Of a stretch of DNA of 64,000 nucleotides, positions 53,968-62,221 are shown one piece after another. The stretch spans positions 248,001 through 312,000 of the forward strand of contig JAHLKT010000004.1 in NCBI GenBank assembly GCA_020444545.1, in the 5' to 3' direction. Position 1 is the stretch's first letter. Each line of letters begins with the position of its first letter. A program made the position numbers and the translations under genes. The notes under the pieces were generated by a model. That model was not told the DNA's origin, did no database searches, and saw only the letters and a list, made by a program, of their open reading frames with translations. This DNA comes from Desulfarculaceae bacterium (lineage in GTDB: Bacteria > Desulfobacterota > Desulfarculia > Desulfarculales > Desulfarculaceae).

Positions 53968-55005
53968 ATGACATCGCCGCTGAGCATCGGCATAACCCGC
54001 GACGACCGCTTTCTGGAGCACCAGACCGGCCTCAGCCACCCCGAGGCCCCGGCCCGCCTGGCCACGGCCTACCGCATGTTGGATTATGATTTCGCGGGCC
54101 AGTTCATCGAGCGCGCTCCCTCCCCGGCCACCCTGGAGCAGGTGGAGGCCCTGCACACCCCGGATTATCTGCGCATGCTCTTGGCAACCGCCCGGCGGCG
54201 CTTCACCAACCTGGCGGCCGACACCACGGCCAGCTCCCTGAGCTGCTACACCGCCTTTCTGGCCGCCGGGGCCTGCCTGGATTCGGCCCACGACGTGATC
54301 GACGGGGGCTACCAGGTAGGCCTGGCCCTGGTGCGCCCGCCGGGCCACCACGCCCAACCGGACAAGGCCGAAGGCTTCTGCATCCTGAACAACCTGGGCA
54401 TCACCGCCTTGCAGCTGATCAAGGAGGGGATGGAGCGCATCCTCATCGTGGACTGGGACCTGCACCACGGCGACGGGCTGCAAAAGGTCTTCTACGGCAC
54501 GGACAAGGTGTTCTACCTCTCCAGCCACCACCAGCACTCCTACCCCCGCACCGGCGGCTGGGAGGAGGCGGGCGCGGGCGACGGGGCGGGCTACACCGTG
54601 AACCTGTGCCTGCCCCCGGGCTCGGACGACAACGACGTAGTGACCCTGTACCGCGAGCTGCTGCCTTCCGTGGTGGAGCGTTACCAGCCCCAGGCCATCC
54701 TGGTGGCCGCCGGTTTCGACGCCCTGGTGGACGACCCCCTGAGCAACATGGCCATGACCCGCGCGGGCTTCGCGGCCTTGGCCGAGCTGGTGGCCCGCCT
54801 GGGGCCCATCGGCGGGCAAATTCCGCTCATGCTGGCCCTGGAGGGCGGCTACGACCCGGACCAGCTGGCCGGTTGCCTGCGCGCGGTGATGCTGGCCTTT
54901 TTGGGCGAGGCGACCATGCTGGACCGGGCCTCCAGCACCCGGGGCGAGGAGCTGGCCGCCCGGGCCCGCGCGGTGCACCGCGGCCATAAGGTGTGGGTGG
55001 ACTAA
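53968..55005 (+). CDS. histone deacetylase / acetoin-utilisation (AcuC) family protein
   Basis: A 345-residue zinc-dependent deacetylase-fold protein. Active-site elements are intact: RPPGHHAQPDKAEGFC (His pair), VDWDLHHGDGLQ (Asp and His zinc ligands) and SAGFDAL-type AAGFDALVDDPL (second Asp). Bacterial members deacetylate proteins such as acetyl-CoA synthetase, or small acetylamides/polyamines. It is followed after one base by an acetyl-CoA-synthetase-like gene, recalling the Bacillus acuC-acsA association, but see that entry. Start ATG 53968. Confidence 0.9.
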   Translation: MTSPLSIGITRDDRFLEHQTGLSHPEAPARLATAYRMLDYDFAGQFIERAPSPATLEQVEALHTPDYLRMLLATARRRFTNLAADTTASSLSCYTAFLAAGACLDSAHDVIDGGYQVGLALVRPPGHHAQPDKAEGFCILNNLGITALQLIKEGMERILIVDWDLHHGDGLQKVFYGTDKVFYLSSHHQHSYPRTGGWEEAGAGDGAGYTVNLCLPPGSDDNDVVTLYRELLPSVVERYQPQAILVAAGFDALVDDPLSNMAMTRAGFAALAELVARLGPIGGQIPLMLALEGGYDPDQLAGCLRAVMLAFLGEATMLDRASSTRGEELAARARAVHRGHKVWVD

Positions 55006-55006
55006 A

Positions 55007-56701
55007 TTGGAACGGGCGCGCATACCCCGCGAACCCGGCCGGGTAAACCTGCCGGATTATGAGAAGGCGCGGCGCGAGTTCTCCTGGGACCAGGTGGCCA
55101 AGGAGTTCTCCTGGCACCAGACCGGGCGGGTGAACATGGTGCACGAGGCCATCGACCGCAAGGCCGAGGGCCCCCTGGCCGATAGCGCGGCTCTCAGGGT
55201 CTGCCACGGCGACAGCTGCTCCACCTACAGCTTTCGCCAGCTGCGGGACGACTCCAGCCGCCTGGCCAACCTGCTGCATAGCCTGGGCCTCAGGCCAGGC
55301 AAGCGCCTGGCCATCCGCCTGCCGCCCATGCCCGAGATATTTTTGGCCATGGCCGCCTGCGCCCGCCTGGGCGCGGTGTACTGCTGCCTGCCCCCGCGCC
55401 TGACCCGCGACCAGCTCACCCACTGCCTGGACAGCCTGGAGCCGGCCATCCTGCTGACCACCCCGGAGCTGGCCGAGAGCCTGCCCCCCGGGCCGCGCCC
55501 GGAGAGCATGCGCCTGCTCTATCTGCGCGAGCCCCCCGGCGGCATGGGCCTGGACGACGCCAGCCTGGAGGCCCTGCTGCCCTATGAGAGCCGCCACCGC
55601 GAGCCCATGTGGGTGAGCCGGGACCACCCCCTGTCCATCATCTTCGTGAGCGACGAGCACGGCCCGGCCCGCATGGTCACCCACTGCCACGGGGCCATGA
55701 GCGGCTATCTGGTCAGTGCCCGCTGGGTGCTGAACCTTACCGAGGACTCACTCCTGTGGTGCGACTTTGAGCCCTGGGGCTTGGCCGCGGGGGTCTACGG
55801 GGTGTGGGCCCCCTGGCTCTGCGGGGCGGCATCCCTGTTGCAGGGCGCGGCGGGCTCGGCCTCCACCTGGTACCGCACCCTGGAGGAGCACCGGGTAAGC
55901 ACCCTCTACACCAGCCCCGAGCGTCTGCGCCGTTTGCAAGGCGAGGGCGACGACTTGGCCGGCCGCTACGACCTGAGCGCCCTGGAGCACCTGGCCACCA
56001 CCGGGGAGCCCCTGGACGCCAAGCTCTTTTTCTGGACCCGCAACAACCTGGGCCTGCCGCCCCACGACACCTGGTGGTCCAGCGACAGCGGCATCATCAC
56101 CCTGGCCAACCTGCCCTGCCTGGACATCAAGCTGGCCTCCTGCGGCAAGCCCCTGCCGGGCATCGAGGCGGCGGTGGTGAACCTGAAGGGCACGCCCCAG
56201 AGCCTACTCACCCTGGGCCGCCTGGGCCTGGGCGGGGTGTGGCCCGGCATGGGCCTGGAGACCCGCCAGCAGCCCCGCGCCGAAGACTGGATCATCCGCG
56301 CCAACCTGGTCCTGTGCGACGAGGACGGCTACTTCTACATGCAGGGGCGGGTGGACGACATGATCCGGGTGCACGACGTATTGGTCGGGCCCTACGAGAT
56401 CGAGCAGCTTCTATTGCGCCGAGAGGAAGTGGAGCAGGCGGCGGTAATCGCCGCGCCGGGCCCGGAGCACCGTCCTTGGTTCAAGGCCTTCGTGGTCTTG
56501 GCCCGGGGCCACGCGCCCAGCGCGGCCTTGCAACAGGAGATCATGGAGTTCCTGCGCTCGCGGCTGGCGCCCTTCGTGCCCCTGGGAGGCATGGCCTTTT
56601 TGCCCGAGCTGCCGCGCAACGCCTCGGGGCGGCTGCTGCGCCGCGCCCTCCGGGCCCAAGACCTGGGCCTGCCCCTGGGCGACATCTCCAATATGGAATA
56701 G
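55007..56701 (+). CDS. acetyl-CoA-synthetase-like protein with degenerate active site
   Basis: A 564-residue ANL-superfamily protein (acetyl-/acyl-CoA synthetase-like, with GRVNMVHEAIDRKAEG and GRVDDMIRVHDVLVGPYEIEQ). The P-loop that normally reads TSGTTGKPKG is VSDEHGPARM at residues 214-223, and the catalytic C-terminal lysine (PKTRSGK) is replaced by R542 in PRNASGRLLRR. Adenylation is therefore doubtful, and the site that deacetylases act on is gone. The start is TTG 55007, one base after the deacetylase-like gene. It might be a regulatory or scaffold protein, or a specialised thioester enzyme; function unknown. Confidence 0.8.
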   Translation: MERARIPREPGRVNLPDYEKARREFSWDQVAKEFSWHQTGRVNMVHEAIDRKAEGPLADSAALRVCHGDSCSTYSFRQLRDDSSRLANLLHSLGLRPGKRLAIRLPPMPEIFLAMAACARLGAVYCCLPPRLTRDQLTHCLDSLEPAILLTTPELAESLPPGPRPESMRLLYLREPPGGMGLDDASLEALLPYESRHREPMWVSRDHPLSIIFVSDEHGPARMVTHCHGAMSGYLVSARWVLNLTEDSLLWCDFEPWGLAAGVYGVWAPWLCGAASLLQGAAGSASTWYRTLEEHRVSTLYTSPERLRRLQGEGDDLAGRYDLSALEHLATTGEPLDAKLFFWTRNNLGLPPHDTWWSSDSGIITLANLPCLDIKLASCGKPLPGIEAAVVNLKGTPQSLLTLGRLGLGGVWPGMGLETRQQPRAEDWIIRANLVLCDEDGYFYMQGRVDDMIRVHDVLVGPYEIEQLLLRREEVEQAAVIAAPGPEHRPWFKAFVVLARGHAPSAALQQEIMEFLRSRLAPFVPLGGMAFLPELPRNASGRLLRRALRAQDLGLPLGDISNME

Positions 56702-56706
56702 AAGAA

Positions 56707-57186
56707 CTAGCTGTTCGGCAGCTTGTTGTAGGGATCGCCCTCGGCCAGGCGCTGGTTTATGAACTTGCGCGAATCGCCGCTGGGCACCTGCCCGGCCAGG
56801 TTGGCCGAGACCACCACCTCGCCGTGCTGATTGGTGTAGAGCGCCTCGGCCTGGGCCCAGCCGCGCTCGTCCACCGAAATGACGGTCACGGTGCAGGTGA
56901 TGGTGTCGCCGAAGTACACCGCCTTTTTGAAGGCGAAGCTCATCTCCGTGGCCAGCCAGGCCAGCTGCCCTCCCACCTGACAAACCATGCCCGCGGTAAG
57001 CAGGCCGTGCAGGATCAGGCCGGAAAAACCCTTGGAGCCGGCCCACTCGGGGTCGTAGTGCACCGGGTTGTAGTCGCGGGTCAGATCGCCGAAGGCCTCG
57101 GTCTCCTCGCGGGAAAAGGTGCGGGTGACCGTGAACACGTCGCCGGCCTCCAGGCCCTGGGCCGCCTTGTGGCGTATGGGGCTCAA
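56707..57186 (-). CDS. MaoC-type hot-dog hydratase
   Basis: A 159-residue single hot-dog domain protein of the (R)-specific enoyl-CoA hydratase/MaoC class. The hydratase motif is seen in AFGDLTRDYNPVHYDPEWAG (Asp and His). The start is TTG 57186 with a strong GGAGG six bases upstream. It converges on the acetyl-CoA-synthetase-like gene with a five-base gap and is divergent from apgM. Substrate unknown; it could supply (R)-3-hydroxyacyl-CoA. Confidence 0.88.
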   Translation of the reverse strand: MSPIRHKAAQGLEAGDVFTVTRTFSREETEAFGDLTRDYNPVHYDPEWAGSKGFSGLILHGLLTAGMVCQVGGQLAWLATEMSFAFKKAVYFGDTITCTVTVISVDERGWAQAEALYTNQHGEVVVSANLAGQVPSGDSRKFINQRLAEGDPYNKLPNS

Positions 57187-57336
57187 TGCTTTCCTCCTGG
57201 CTGGGGCCCCAAAAGCCTAGCCAAGGCCGCGCCCAAAGGCAAGCGCGGGGACTTACTATCGGTATTTACTATTTTTAATGCCTATTTCCATCGGTTATAA
57301 ATATATGTAGACGCTTACTCTGGAGTGGTTCGCACC

Positions 57337-58638
57337 GTGAAATCAGCCCGACGCTGCCTGCTCATTCTGCTGGACGGATTGGCCGACCGGGCCCAGGAGC
57401 CCCTGGGCGGGCTGACCCCCTTGCAGGCGGCGGCCACCCCCTCCCTGGACCGCCTGGCCACGGAGGGCTGTTGCGGGCATTTCCACGCCCTGAGCCCGGG
57501 GCAGGCCCTGTCCAGCGAGGCGGCCCATTTTTTCATGATGGGCTACTCCCCGGCCGAGTTTCCCGGCCGAGGCTATTTGGAGGCCCTGGGCGAGCTGGTG
57601 GAGGTGGGGCCTAACCAGATATCCCTGCTGGCCCATCTGGCCCGCTGCGAGCGCAGGGGCAACGAGCTGATCCTTAGGGAAAAGAAGCCTCCCCTGCCTG
57701 AGGAGCTGGCCGCCACGCTCTTCGCGGCGGTGCAAGAATTCGACTCGGAGCTGGGCTGGGCCCGCTTCACGCGCAGCAAAGGCTCCAGCGGAGTCCTGGT
57801 GCTGGGCGGCCCAACCCTGTCGCCGCATATAACCGACAGCGACCCCATGTACCCTGGTCTGCCCCTCATGGAGCCGCTGCCCTGGGCCGAGGCCCGGGGA
57901 GACTCGTCCGCCCTGGCCGCCTGCGCCTTGCTCCGGGCCTATCTGGCCTGGGCCCACCAGGTGCTGGCCGCCCACCCGGCCAACGCCGGGGCAACGAGTC
58001 CGGTGAACGCGGTGATCACCCAGCGTGCCGGCCAGGCCACCAAGATCCCCGGCCTGTCCGCTCGCTGGGGGCTCCGAGTCCTTTCCATCTCCTCGGCCCA
58101 CATCTACCGGGGCGTTTTCCGCGCCCTGGGGGCCGAGGCCCTGGTGGTGCCCGAAGACCCGGACCCGGGCCGCGACCTGGAGGCCAAGCTGGCCCTGGCC
58201 GCCGAGCGCGGGGACGAGTTCGACCTGATCCACGTGCACAGCAAAACCACCGACGAGGCGGGCCACAAGAAAGACCCCGCTTTCAAGCGGGCGGTGATCG
58301 AGTCCCTGGACGCGGGCCTGGGCCGCGCCCTGCCCGGCCTGTTGGGCGGCGAGAACCTCATCGCCGTTACCGGCGACCACGCCACCGCCTGCTCCGGCGA
58401 CATGGTGCATTCCGGCGAACCCAGCCCCTTGCTGCTGTGGGGGCCCGGGATGTGGCGCGACGCTGCGAAGGCCTTTGACGAGGTGGCCTGCGCCGGGGGG
58501 GCCCTGGGCCTGCTCCGGGGCAGCGAACTGATGCACACCATCCTGAACGGCCTGGACCGGGGCAAGCTGTGGGGCCTCAGGGACAACCCCGAGGACCTGC
58601 CCTATTACCCTGCCCAGCGCCGCCCCCTAAAGCTGTGA
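57337..58638 (+). CDS. apgM: 2,3-bisphosphoglycerate-independent phosphoglycerate mutase, archaeal type
   Basis: A 433-residue ApgM-type enzyme interconverting 3- and 2-phosphoglycerate, a member of the alkaline phosphatase superfamily. LLILLDGLADR with the metal-binding Asp, the Ser nucleophile region (SSEAAHFFMMGYSPAEFPGRG) and the late metal ligands (HVHSKTTDEAGHKKD, VTGDHATACSGDMVHSGE) are present. GTG 57337 has GGAGTGG upstream and is preferred to GTG 57325. The divergent 150-bp region upstream is AT-rich with TATAAA at 57296-57301, but no convincing -35. It replaces the usual bacterial GpmI or GpmA, which are not in the window. Confidence 0.88.
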   Translation: MKSARRCLLILLDGLADRAQEPLGGLTPLQAAATPSLDRLATEGCCGHFHALSPGQALSSEAAHFFMMGYSPAEFPGRGYLEALGELVEVGPNQISLLAHLARCERRGNELILREKKPPLPEELAATLFAAVQEFDSELGWARFTRSKGSSGVLVLGGPTLSPHITDSDPMYPGLPLMEPLPWAEARGDSSALAACALLRAYLAWAHQVLAAHPANAGATSPVNAVITQRAGQATKIPGLSARWGLRVLSISSAHIYRGVFRALGAEALVVPEDPDPGRDLEAKLALAAERGDEFDLIHVHSKTTDEAGHKKDPAFKRAVIESLDAGLGRALPGLLGGENLIAVTGDHATACSGDMVHSGEPSPLLLWGPGMWRDAAKAFDEVACAGGALGLLRGSELMHTILNGLDRGKLWGLRDNPEDLPYYPAQRRPLKL

Positions 58639-58649
58639 GCGAGAGCCCC

Positions 58650-59480
58650 ATGGACCAAACCCGCGAAGAAGTGTTCCTCAACAAGCCCGAGATGCTCACC
58701 GGCCTGCCCCAGTGGATGCTGCCCCCGGAGCTGATCGCGCGGGTGGCCGCCACCCCCGGCGCAGCGGTGGTGGAGCTGGCCGGGCGCGACAGCGTGGCCG
58801 CCGCGCTCAAGGCGGTTGAGGACGCCGGACTCAAGCTATTGGTGCCCACCTACGTTTACACCGGCAGCGAGCACGGCCGCTGGGACGAGGTGCCCCGGGC
58901 CTGGGAGCGCCTGGCCGCGCGCCTGCCGAACGGCGTGGAGCTGACCCCTCTGTTGGTCATGGGATCGCCGCGCCTCTGGCGGGCCTTGAACGGCCGTCAC
59001 TTGCAGACCCTGACCCAGCGCTACGGATTCTCCCCGGTGTGCCCGGGGTGCCATCTGTATCTGCACGCGGCCCGCATCCCCCTGTCCGAGACCCTGGGCG
59101 GGGTGCCGGTGGTGGCCGGGGAGCGCCTGAGCCACGACGGCCGCCTGAAGCTGAACCAGGTGGCCGCGGCCCAGAAGGCCTATCGCCAGCTGTTTCAGCA
59201 TTTCGGCCTGGAGCTGATGCTCCCCCTGGCCGAGATGGAGTCCGGCGCGGCGGTGGAGGAGCTATTGGGCATGGACTGGCCCGAGGGCGGCGAGCAGCTG
59301 GGCTGCGTGTTCAGCGGCAACTACCTGGAGCCCGGCGGCGGCCTGGAGGTGCCCAGCGAGCGCCTGAGCGCCTATTTCGAGGACTTCGCCCTACCCCTGG
59401 CCCGCCGGGTGGTGGCCGCCTGCCTGGCCGGCGAGCCGGTGGACCCTCTTGCCGAGTCATCATCCCTGCTGGCTGAATAA
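58650..59480 (+). CDS. uncharacterised protein with PP-loop-like GRDS motif and CPGC
   Basis: A 276-residue soluble protein I do not recognise by name. GRDS at residues 45-48 after a beta-strand (AVVELAGRDSVAAALKAV) resembles the SGGxDS ATP-pyrophosphatase loop, and C131 and C134 in VCPGCHLYLHAARIPL resemble the cysteine pair that follows in many thiolating PP-loop enzymes. A helical C-terminal half has no visible motif. It lies 11 bases after apgM; an overlapping GTG at 58635 is possible. The PP-loop idea is inference; the glycines are only partly kept. Confidence 0.7.
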   Translation: MDQTREEVFLNKPEMLTGLPQWMLPPELIARVAATPGAAVVELAGRDSVAAALKAVEDAGLKLLVPTYVYTGSEHGRWDEVPRAWERLAARLPNGVELTPLLVMGSPRLWRALNGRHLQTLTQRYGFSPVCPGCHLYLHAARIPLSETLGGVPVVAGERLSHDGRLKLNQVAAAQKAYRQLFQHFGLELMLPLAEMESGAAVEELLGMDWPEGGEQLGCVFSGNYLEPGGGLEVPSERLSAYFEDFALPLARRVVAACLAGEPVDPLAESSSLLAE

Positions 59481-59564
59481 TTCGCCCCCTTTTCTTGCCG
59501 CCGCGATTGTACTAATTTAGATACAGTTCGCTTTTCGCACTGCAACCCTGGCGGGAGACGCCCC

Positions 59565-60761
59565 TTGCCCGGCAAGAAGAAGACGACCCCCGAAGAGCAC
59601 CCCCTGCACCCGGCCCGCAACCTGGACCGTCAGGAAGTAATCAAGGGCATCGTCGACTCCATGAGCGACGGGCTGATGGTGATCAACCACGAGGGAGCCA
59701 TCGTCTTCACCAACCCGGCCCTGGGCGCCATCCTGGAGATGGACCCCACCGATTTCCAGGGCAAGGGCTGGGGTGAGCTGTTCTTCGACGACCCGGCCAA
59801 CGACGAGTTCAACCAGGTGATCGTGGAAGTGATCACCGAGCGCATCTACCATTACAACCGCCAGGTTAGCTACCGCCACAAGAACGGCAAGCGCAAGGAG
59901 CTGATCGTGACCACCACCCTATTGCCCTGCGCGGGCGGTGGCGACGAGGTGGGCGGCGTGTTGGTGATGTTCAAGGACGTGAGCGAGCTGACCCAGATAA
60001 ACCTGCGCTCCCAGGAGCTCTTGGCCCAGACCCGCCGCTTGTACCAGGAAAAGCTGGAAGGCCTGGACCGCATCGCCCGGGCGGTGGCCCACGAGATACG
60101 CAACCCGGTCACCACCATCGGCGGCCTGGCCACCCGCCTGCTTTCCGACAAGTCCGAGGGCAGCCGCGACGCCCGCTACCTGAAGCGCATGTTGGCCGGC
60201 ACCGAACGCCTGGAGCGGGTGGTGGAGGAGGTGCGGGCCTATGCGGATTTGCCCCTGCCGGTGCGGCGGCCGGTGGAGGTGAGGGCCTGGCTGCGCAAGG
60301 CGGTCAACCGCCACCGGGACTCGGCCAAAAAGCACGGGGTTAGCCTGAGCCTGAGCGGGGCGGGCAACAACCCCGCGCCCATGGAGGCGGAGATCGACGC
60401 CGATCTTTTGGGCCGGGTGATGGACATATTGCTGGAGAACGCCATCGAGGCCACGCCCCGAGACGGCAGCATCAAGGTTGGCCTGATGTGCGATGAGATC
60501 AGCGTGGTGATAACCGTGAGCGACACGGGCAAGGGGCTGAACCCGGCGGACCTGCCCTACATCTTCGACCCGTTCTTCACCACCAAGGCCGAGGCGGTGG
60601 GCATGAGCCTGGCCATCGCCAAGCGCATCGCGGTGGAGCACCAGGGCGATCTGAGCGTGGTGAGCCACGGCCTGGGCGCTACTTTCACCCTCACCGTGCC
60701 CCAGGACGGGGTGTACGCCCCGGACGAGCGGGAGGACTCCCGGCCGCCCGAGCTGAAGTAA
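59565..60761 (+). CDS. PAS-domain sensor histidine kinase, cytosolic, orphan
   Basis: A 398-residue kinase without membrane segments: PAS domain (~20-140), HisKA with H176 in RAVAHEIRNPVTTIGGL, and HATPase (DILLENAIEAT, DTGKGL, FDPFFTTKAE). The G2 box reads AVGMSLAIAKR where GTGLGLAI is usual. No response regulator is adjacent. The start is TTG 59565 with GGGAG seven bases upstream. An 18-bp TGTA-N10-TACA dyad (59508-59525) lies in its probable promoter. It converges on livF with three bases between stops. Confidence 0.88.
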   Translation: MPGKKKTTPEEHPLHPARNLDRQEVIKGIVDSMSDGLMVINHEGAIVFTNPALGAILEMDPTDFQGKGWGELFFDDPANDEFNQVIVEVITERIYHYNRQVSYRHKNGKRKELIVTTTLLPCAGGGDEVGGVLVMFKDVSELTQINLRSQELLAQTRRLYQEKLEGLDRIARAVAHEIRNPVTTIGGLATRLLSDKSEGSRDARYLKRMLAGTERLERVVEEVRAYADLPLPVRRPVEVRAWLRKAVNRHRDSAKKHGVSLSLSGAGNNPAPMEAEIDADLLGRVMDILLENAIEATPRDGSIKVGLMCDEISVVITVSDTGKGLNPADLPYIFDPFFTTKAEAVGMSLAIAKRIAVEHQGDLSVVSHGLGATFTLTVPQDGVYAPDEREDSRPPELK

Positions 60762-60764
60762 GGG

Positions 60765-61472
60765 CTACAAGCCCAGGAAAGCCTGGCGCACTTCGTCGGA
60801 TTTGAGCAGCTCCGCGGCCGAACCCTCGGAACGGATCTCGCCGGTCTGGAGAATGTAGCCCCAGTCCGAGAGTTCCAAAGCCTCCAGCACGTTCTGCTCC
60901 ACCAACAGCACCGTGGTCTCGCCTTCCCTTTGCAGACGGCGCACCGTCTCGAAGACCTCGGAGACCATCAGCGGGGCCAGCCCCAGGCTGGGCTCGTCGA
61001 GCATCAGGAGCTTGGGCTTGGACATCAGGCCGCGCCCGATGGCCGCCATCTGCTGCTCGCCGCCGCTCATGGAGCCCACCGCCTGTTTCTTGCGCTCGGC
61101 CAGGCGGGGGAACAGCTCGTACACGTAGTCCAGGTTGCGCTTTTTTGCGGCCTCGCTGTCCACGGTGAAGGCCCCCAGCATGAGGTTCTCCTCCACGGAC
61201 AAGGGACCGAAGAGTCGCCGGCCCTCGGGCACGTACATAACCCCGCGCCGGACGATCTGCTCGGTGCGGAGCTTGTCCAGGCGCTCGCCCTTGAACAGAA
61301 CCTCGCCGCTCTGCACCTTCACCGAGCCCATGATGGCCTTCAAGAGGGTGCTCTTGCCTGCGCCGTTGGCCCCCACCACGCCCACGGTGCGGTTCTCGTC
61401 CACCTTGATGGACAAATCGCGGAGCACCGGCAGGCCGGAATAGCGCACGGTGATGCCTTTTACCTCAAGCAT
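60765..61472 (-). CDS. livF: branched-chain amino acid ABC transporter ATP-binding protein LivF
   Basis: A 235-residue ATPase with Walker A GANGAGKSTLLKAIMG, signature SMSGGEQQMAAIGRGLM, Walker B LLMLDEPSLGLAPL and the switch His. Its ATG overlaps livG by eight bases. It forms a pair with LivG under the LivH-LivM pore. Cargo may be branched-chain amino acids or, as often in anaerobes, aromatic or aliphatic acids. Confidence 0.94.
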   Translation of the reverse strand: MLEVKGITVRYSGLPVLRDLSIKVDENRTVGVVGANGAGKSTLLKAIMGSVKVQSGEVLFKGERLDKLRTEQIVRRGVMYVPEGRRLFGPLSVEENLMLGAFTVDSEAAKKRNLDYVYELFPRLAERKKQAVGSMSGGEQQMAAIGRGLMSKPKLLMLDEPSLGLAPLMVSEVFETVRRLQREGETTVLLVEQNVLEALELSDWGYILQTGEIRSEGSAAELLKSDEVRQAFLGL

Positions 61473-62220
61473 CGCCGCCCTCCTTGGCCTGCCGCTTGAC
61501 GAAGTGGTCGCCCAGGTAAGCGCGCACCACCTCGGGGTCCTTGACCACCTCGGCGGGCTCGCCCTCGGCGATTTTCTGGCCGCTCTCCAACACGATCACC
61601 CGGTGGCTCATGGCCATGACCATCTCCAGCACATGCTCGGTTAAAAGCAGGGAGATGCCCTTTTCCTGGTGGATTCGCTTGAGTAGCTTGATCAGCCCCT
61701 CGATCTCCGAGGGGTTCAGGCCCGCGCCCACCTCGTCCAGGAGCAGAAGCTTGGGCTGGGAGGCCAGGGCCGTGGCCAACGACACCCGCTTCTGGGCGGC
61801 CACCGGCAGCTCGGTCATCATGCTGCCCGCCGTGTCGCCGATGCCCAGGAACTCCAGGGTCTCTTGGGCCAGGCGGCGGGCCTTGGTCGGCGAGCCGGTG
61901 CGCATGAACGAGCCCACCATCACGTTTTCCACCACCGACAGGTCGCCCGAGGCCTGGAAGATCTGGAAGGTGCGGGCCAGGCCCAGGCGTGACACCTGGA
62001 AATCCTTGAGGTTGCTGATGTCGGTGCCGTCGAAGGTCACCTTGCCCGAGGTCAGGGTGTGGAAGCCCGCGATGCAGTTGAACAGGGTGGTCTTGCCCGC
62101 CCCGTTGGGCCCGATAAGCCCCACCACCTCGCGCTCGTTGATGTCAAAGGAGACCTCGTGGTTGGCCACCAGGCCGCCGAAACGCTTGGTTACTTTTTCC
62201 ACGCTCAACAACGGCATCAT
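61465..62220 (-). CDS. livG: branched-chain amino acid ABC transporter ATP-binding protein LivG, atypical signature
   Basis: A 251-residue ATPase with Walker A GPNGAGKTTLFNCIAGF and Walker B LLLLDEVGAGLNP. The ABC signature, LSYGQQRR in most LivG, reads LPVAAQKRVSLATAL, so both glycines are gone; the D-loop DEP is DEV. LivF has a normal signature, so the heterodimer may have one regular and one weak ATP site. GGAGGTGAG precedes ATG 62220. Confidence 0.92.
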   Translation of the reverse strand: MMPLLSVEKVTKRFGGLVANHEVSFDINEREVVGLIGPNGAGKTTLFNCIAGFHTLTSGKVTFDGTDISNLKDFQVSRLGLARTFQIFQASGDLSVVENVMVGSFMRTGSPTKARRLAQETLEFLGIGDTAGSMMTELPVAAQKRVSLATALASQPKLLLLDEVGAGLNPSEIEGLIKLLKRIHQEKGISLLLTEHVLEMVMAMSHRVIVLESGQKIAEGEPAEVVKDPEVVRAYLGDHFVKRQAKEGGDA

Positions 62221-62221
62221 C

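Noticed and set aside
57293-57312. GGTTATAAATATATGTAGAC before apgM as another copy of the activator dyad
   Set aside because: It shares TATAAATAT with site 3 but lacks the second TACA arm and symmetry; AT-rich coincidence is likely.
60762-60774. GGGCTACAAGCCC between the stops of the histidine kinase and livF as a bidirectional terminator
   Set aside because: Only 5 bp with a 3-base loop and no T-run on either strand.
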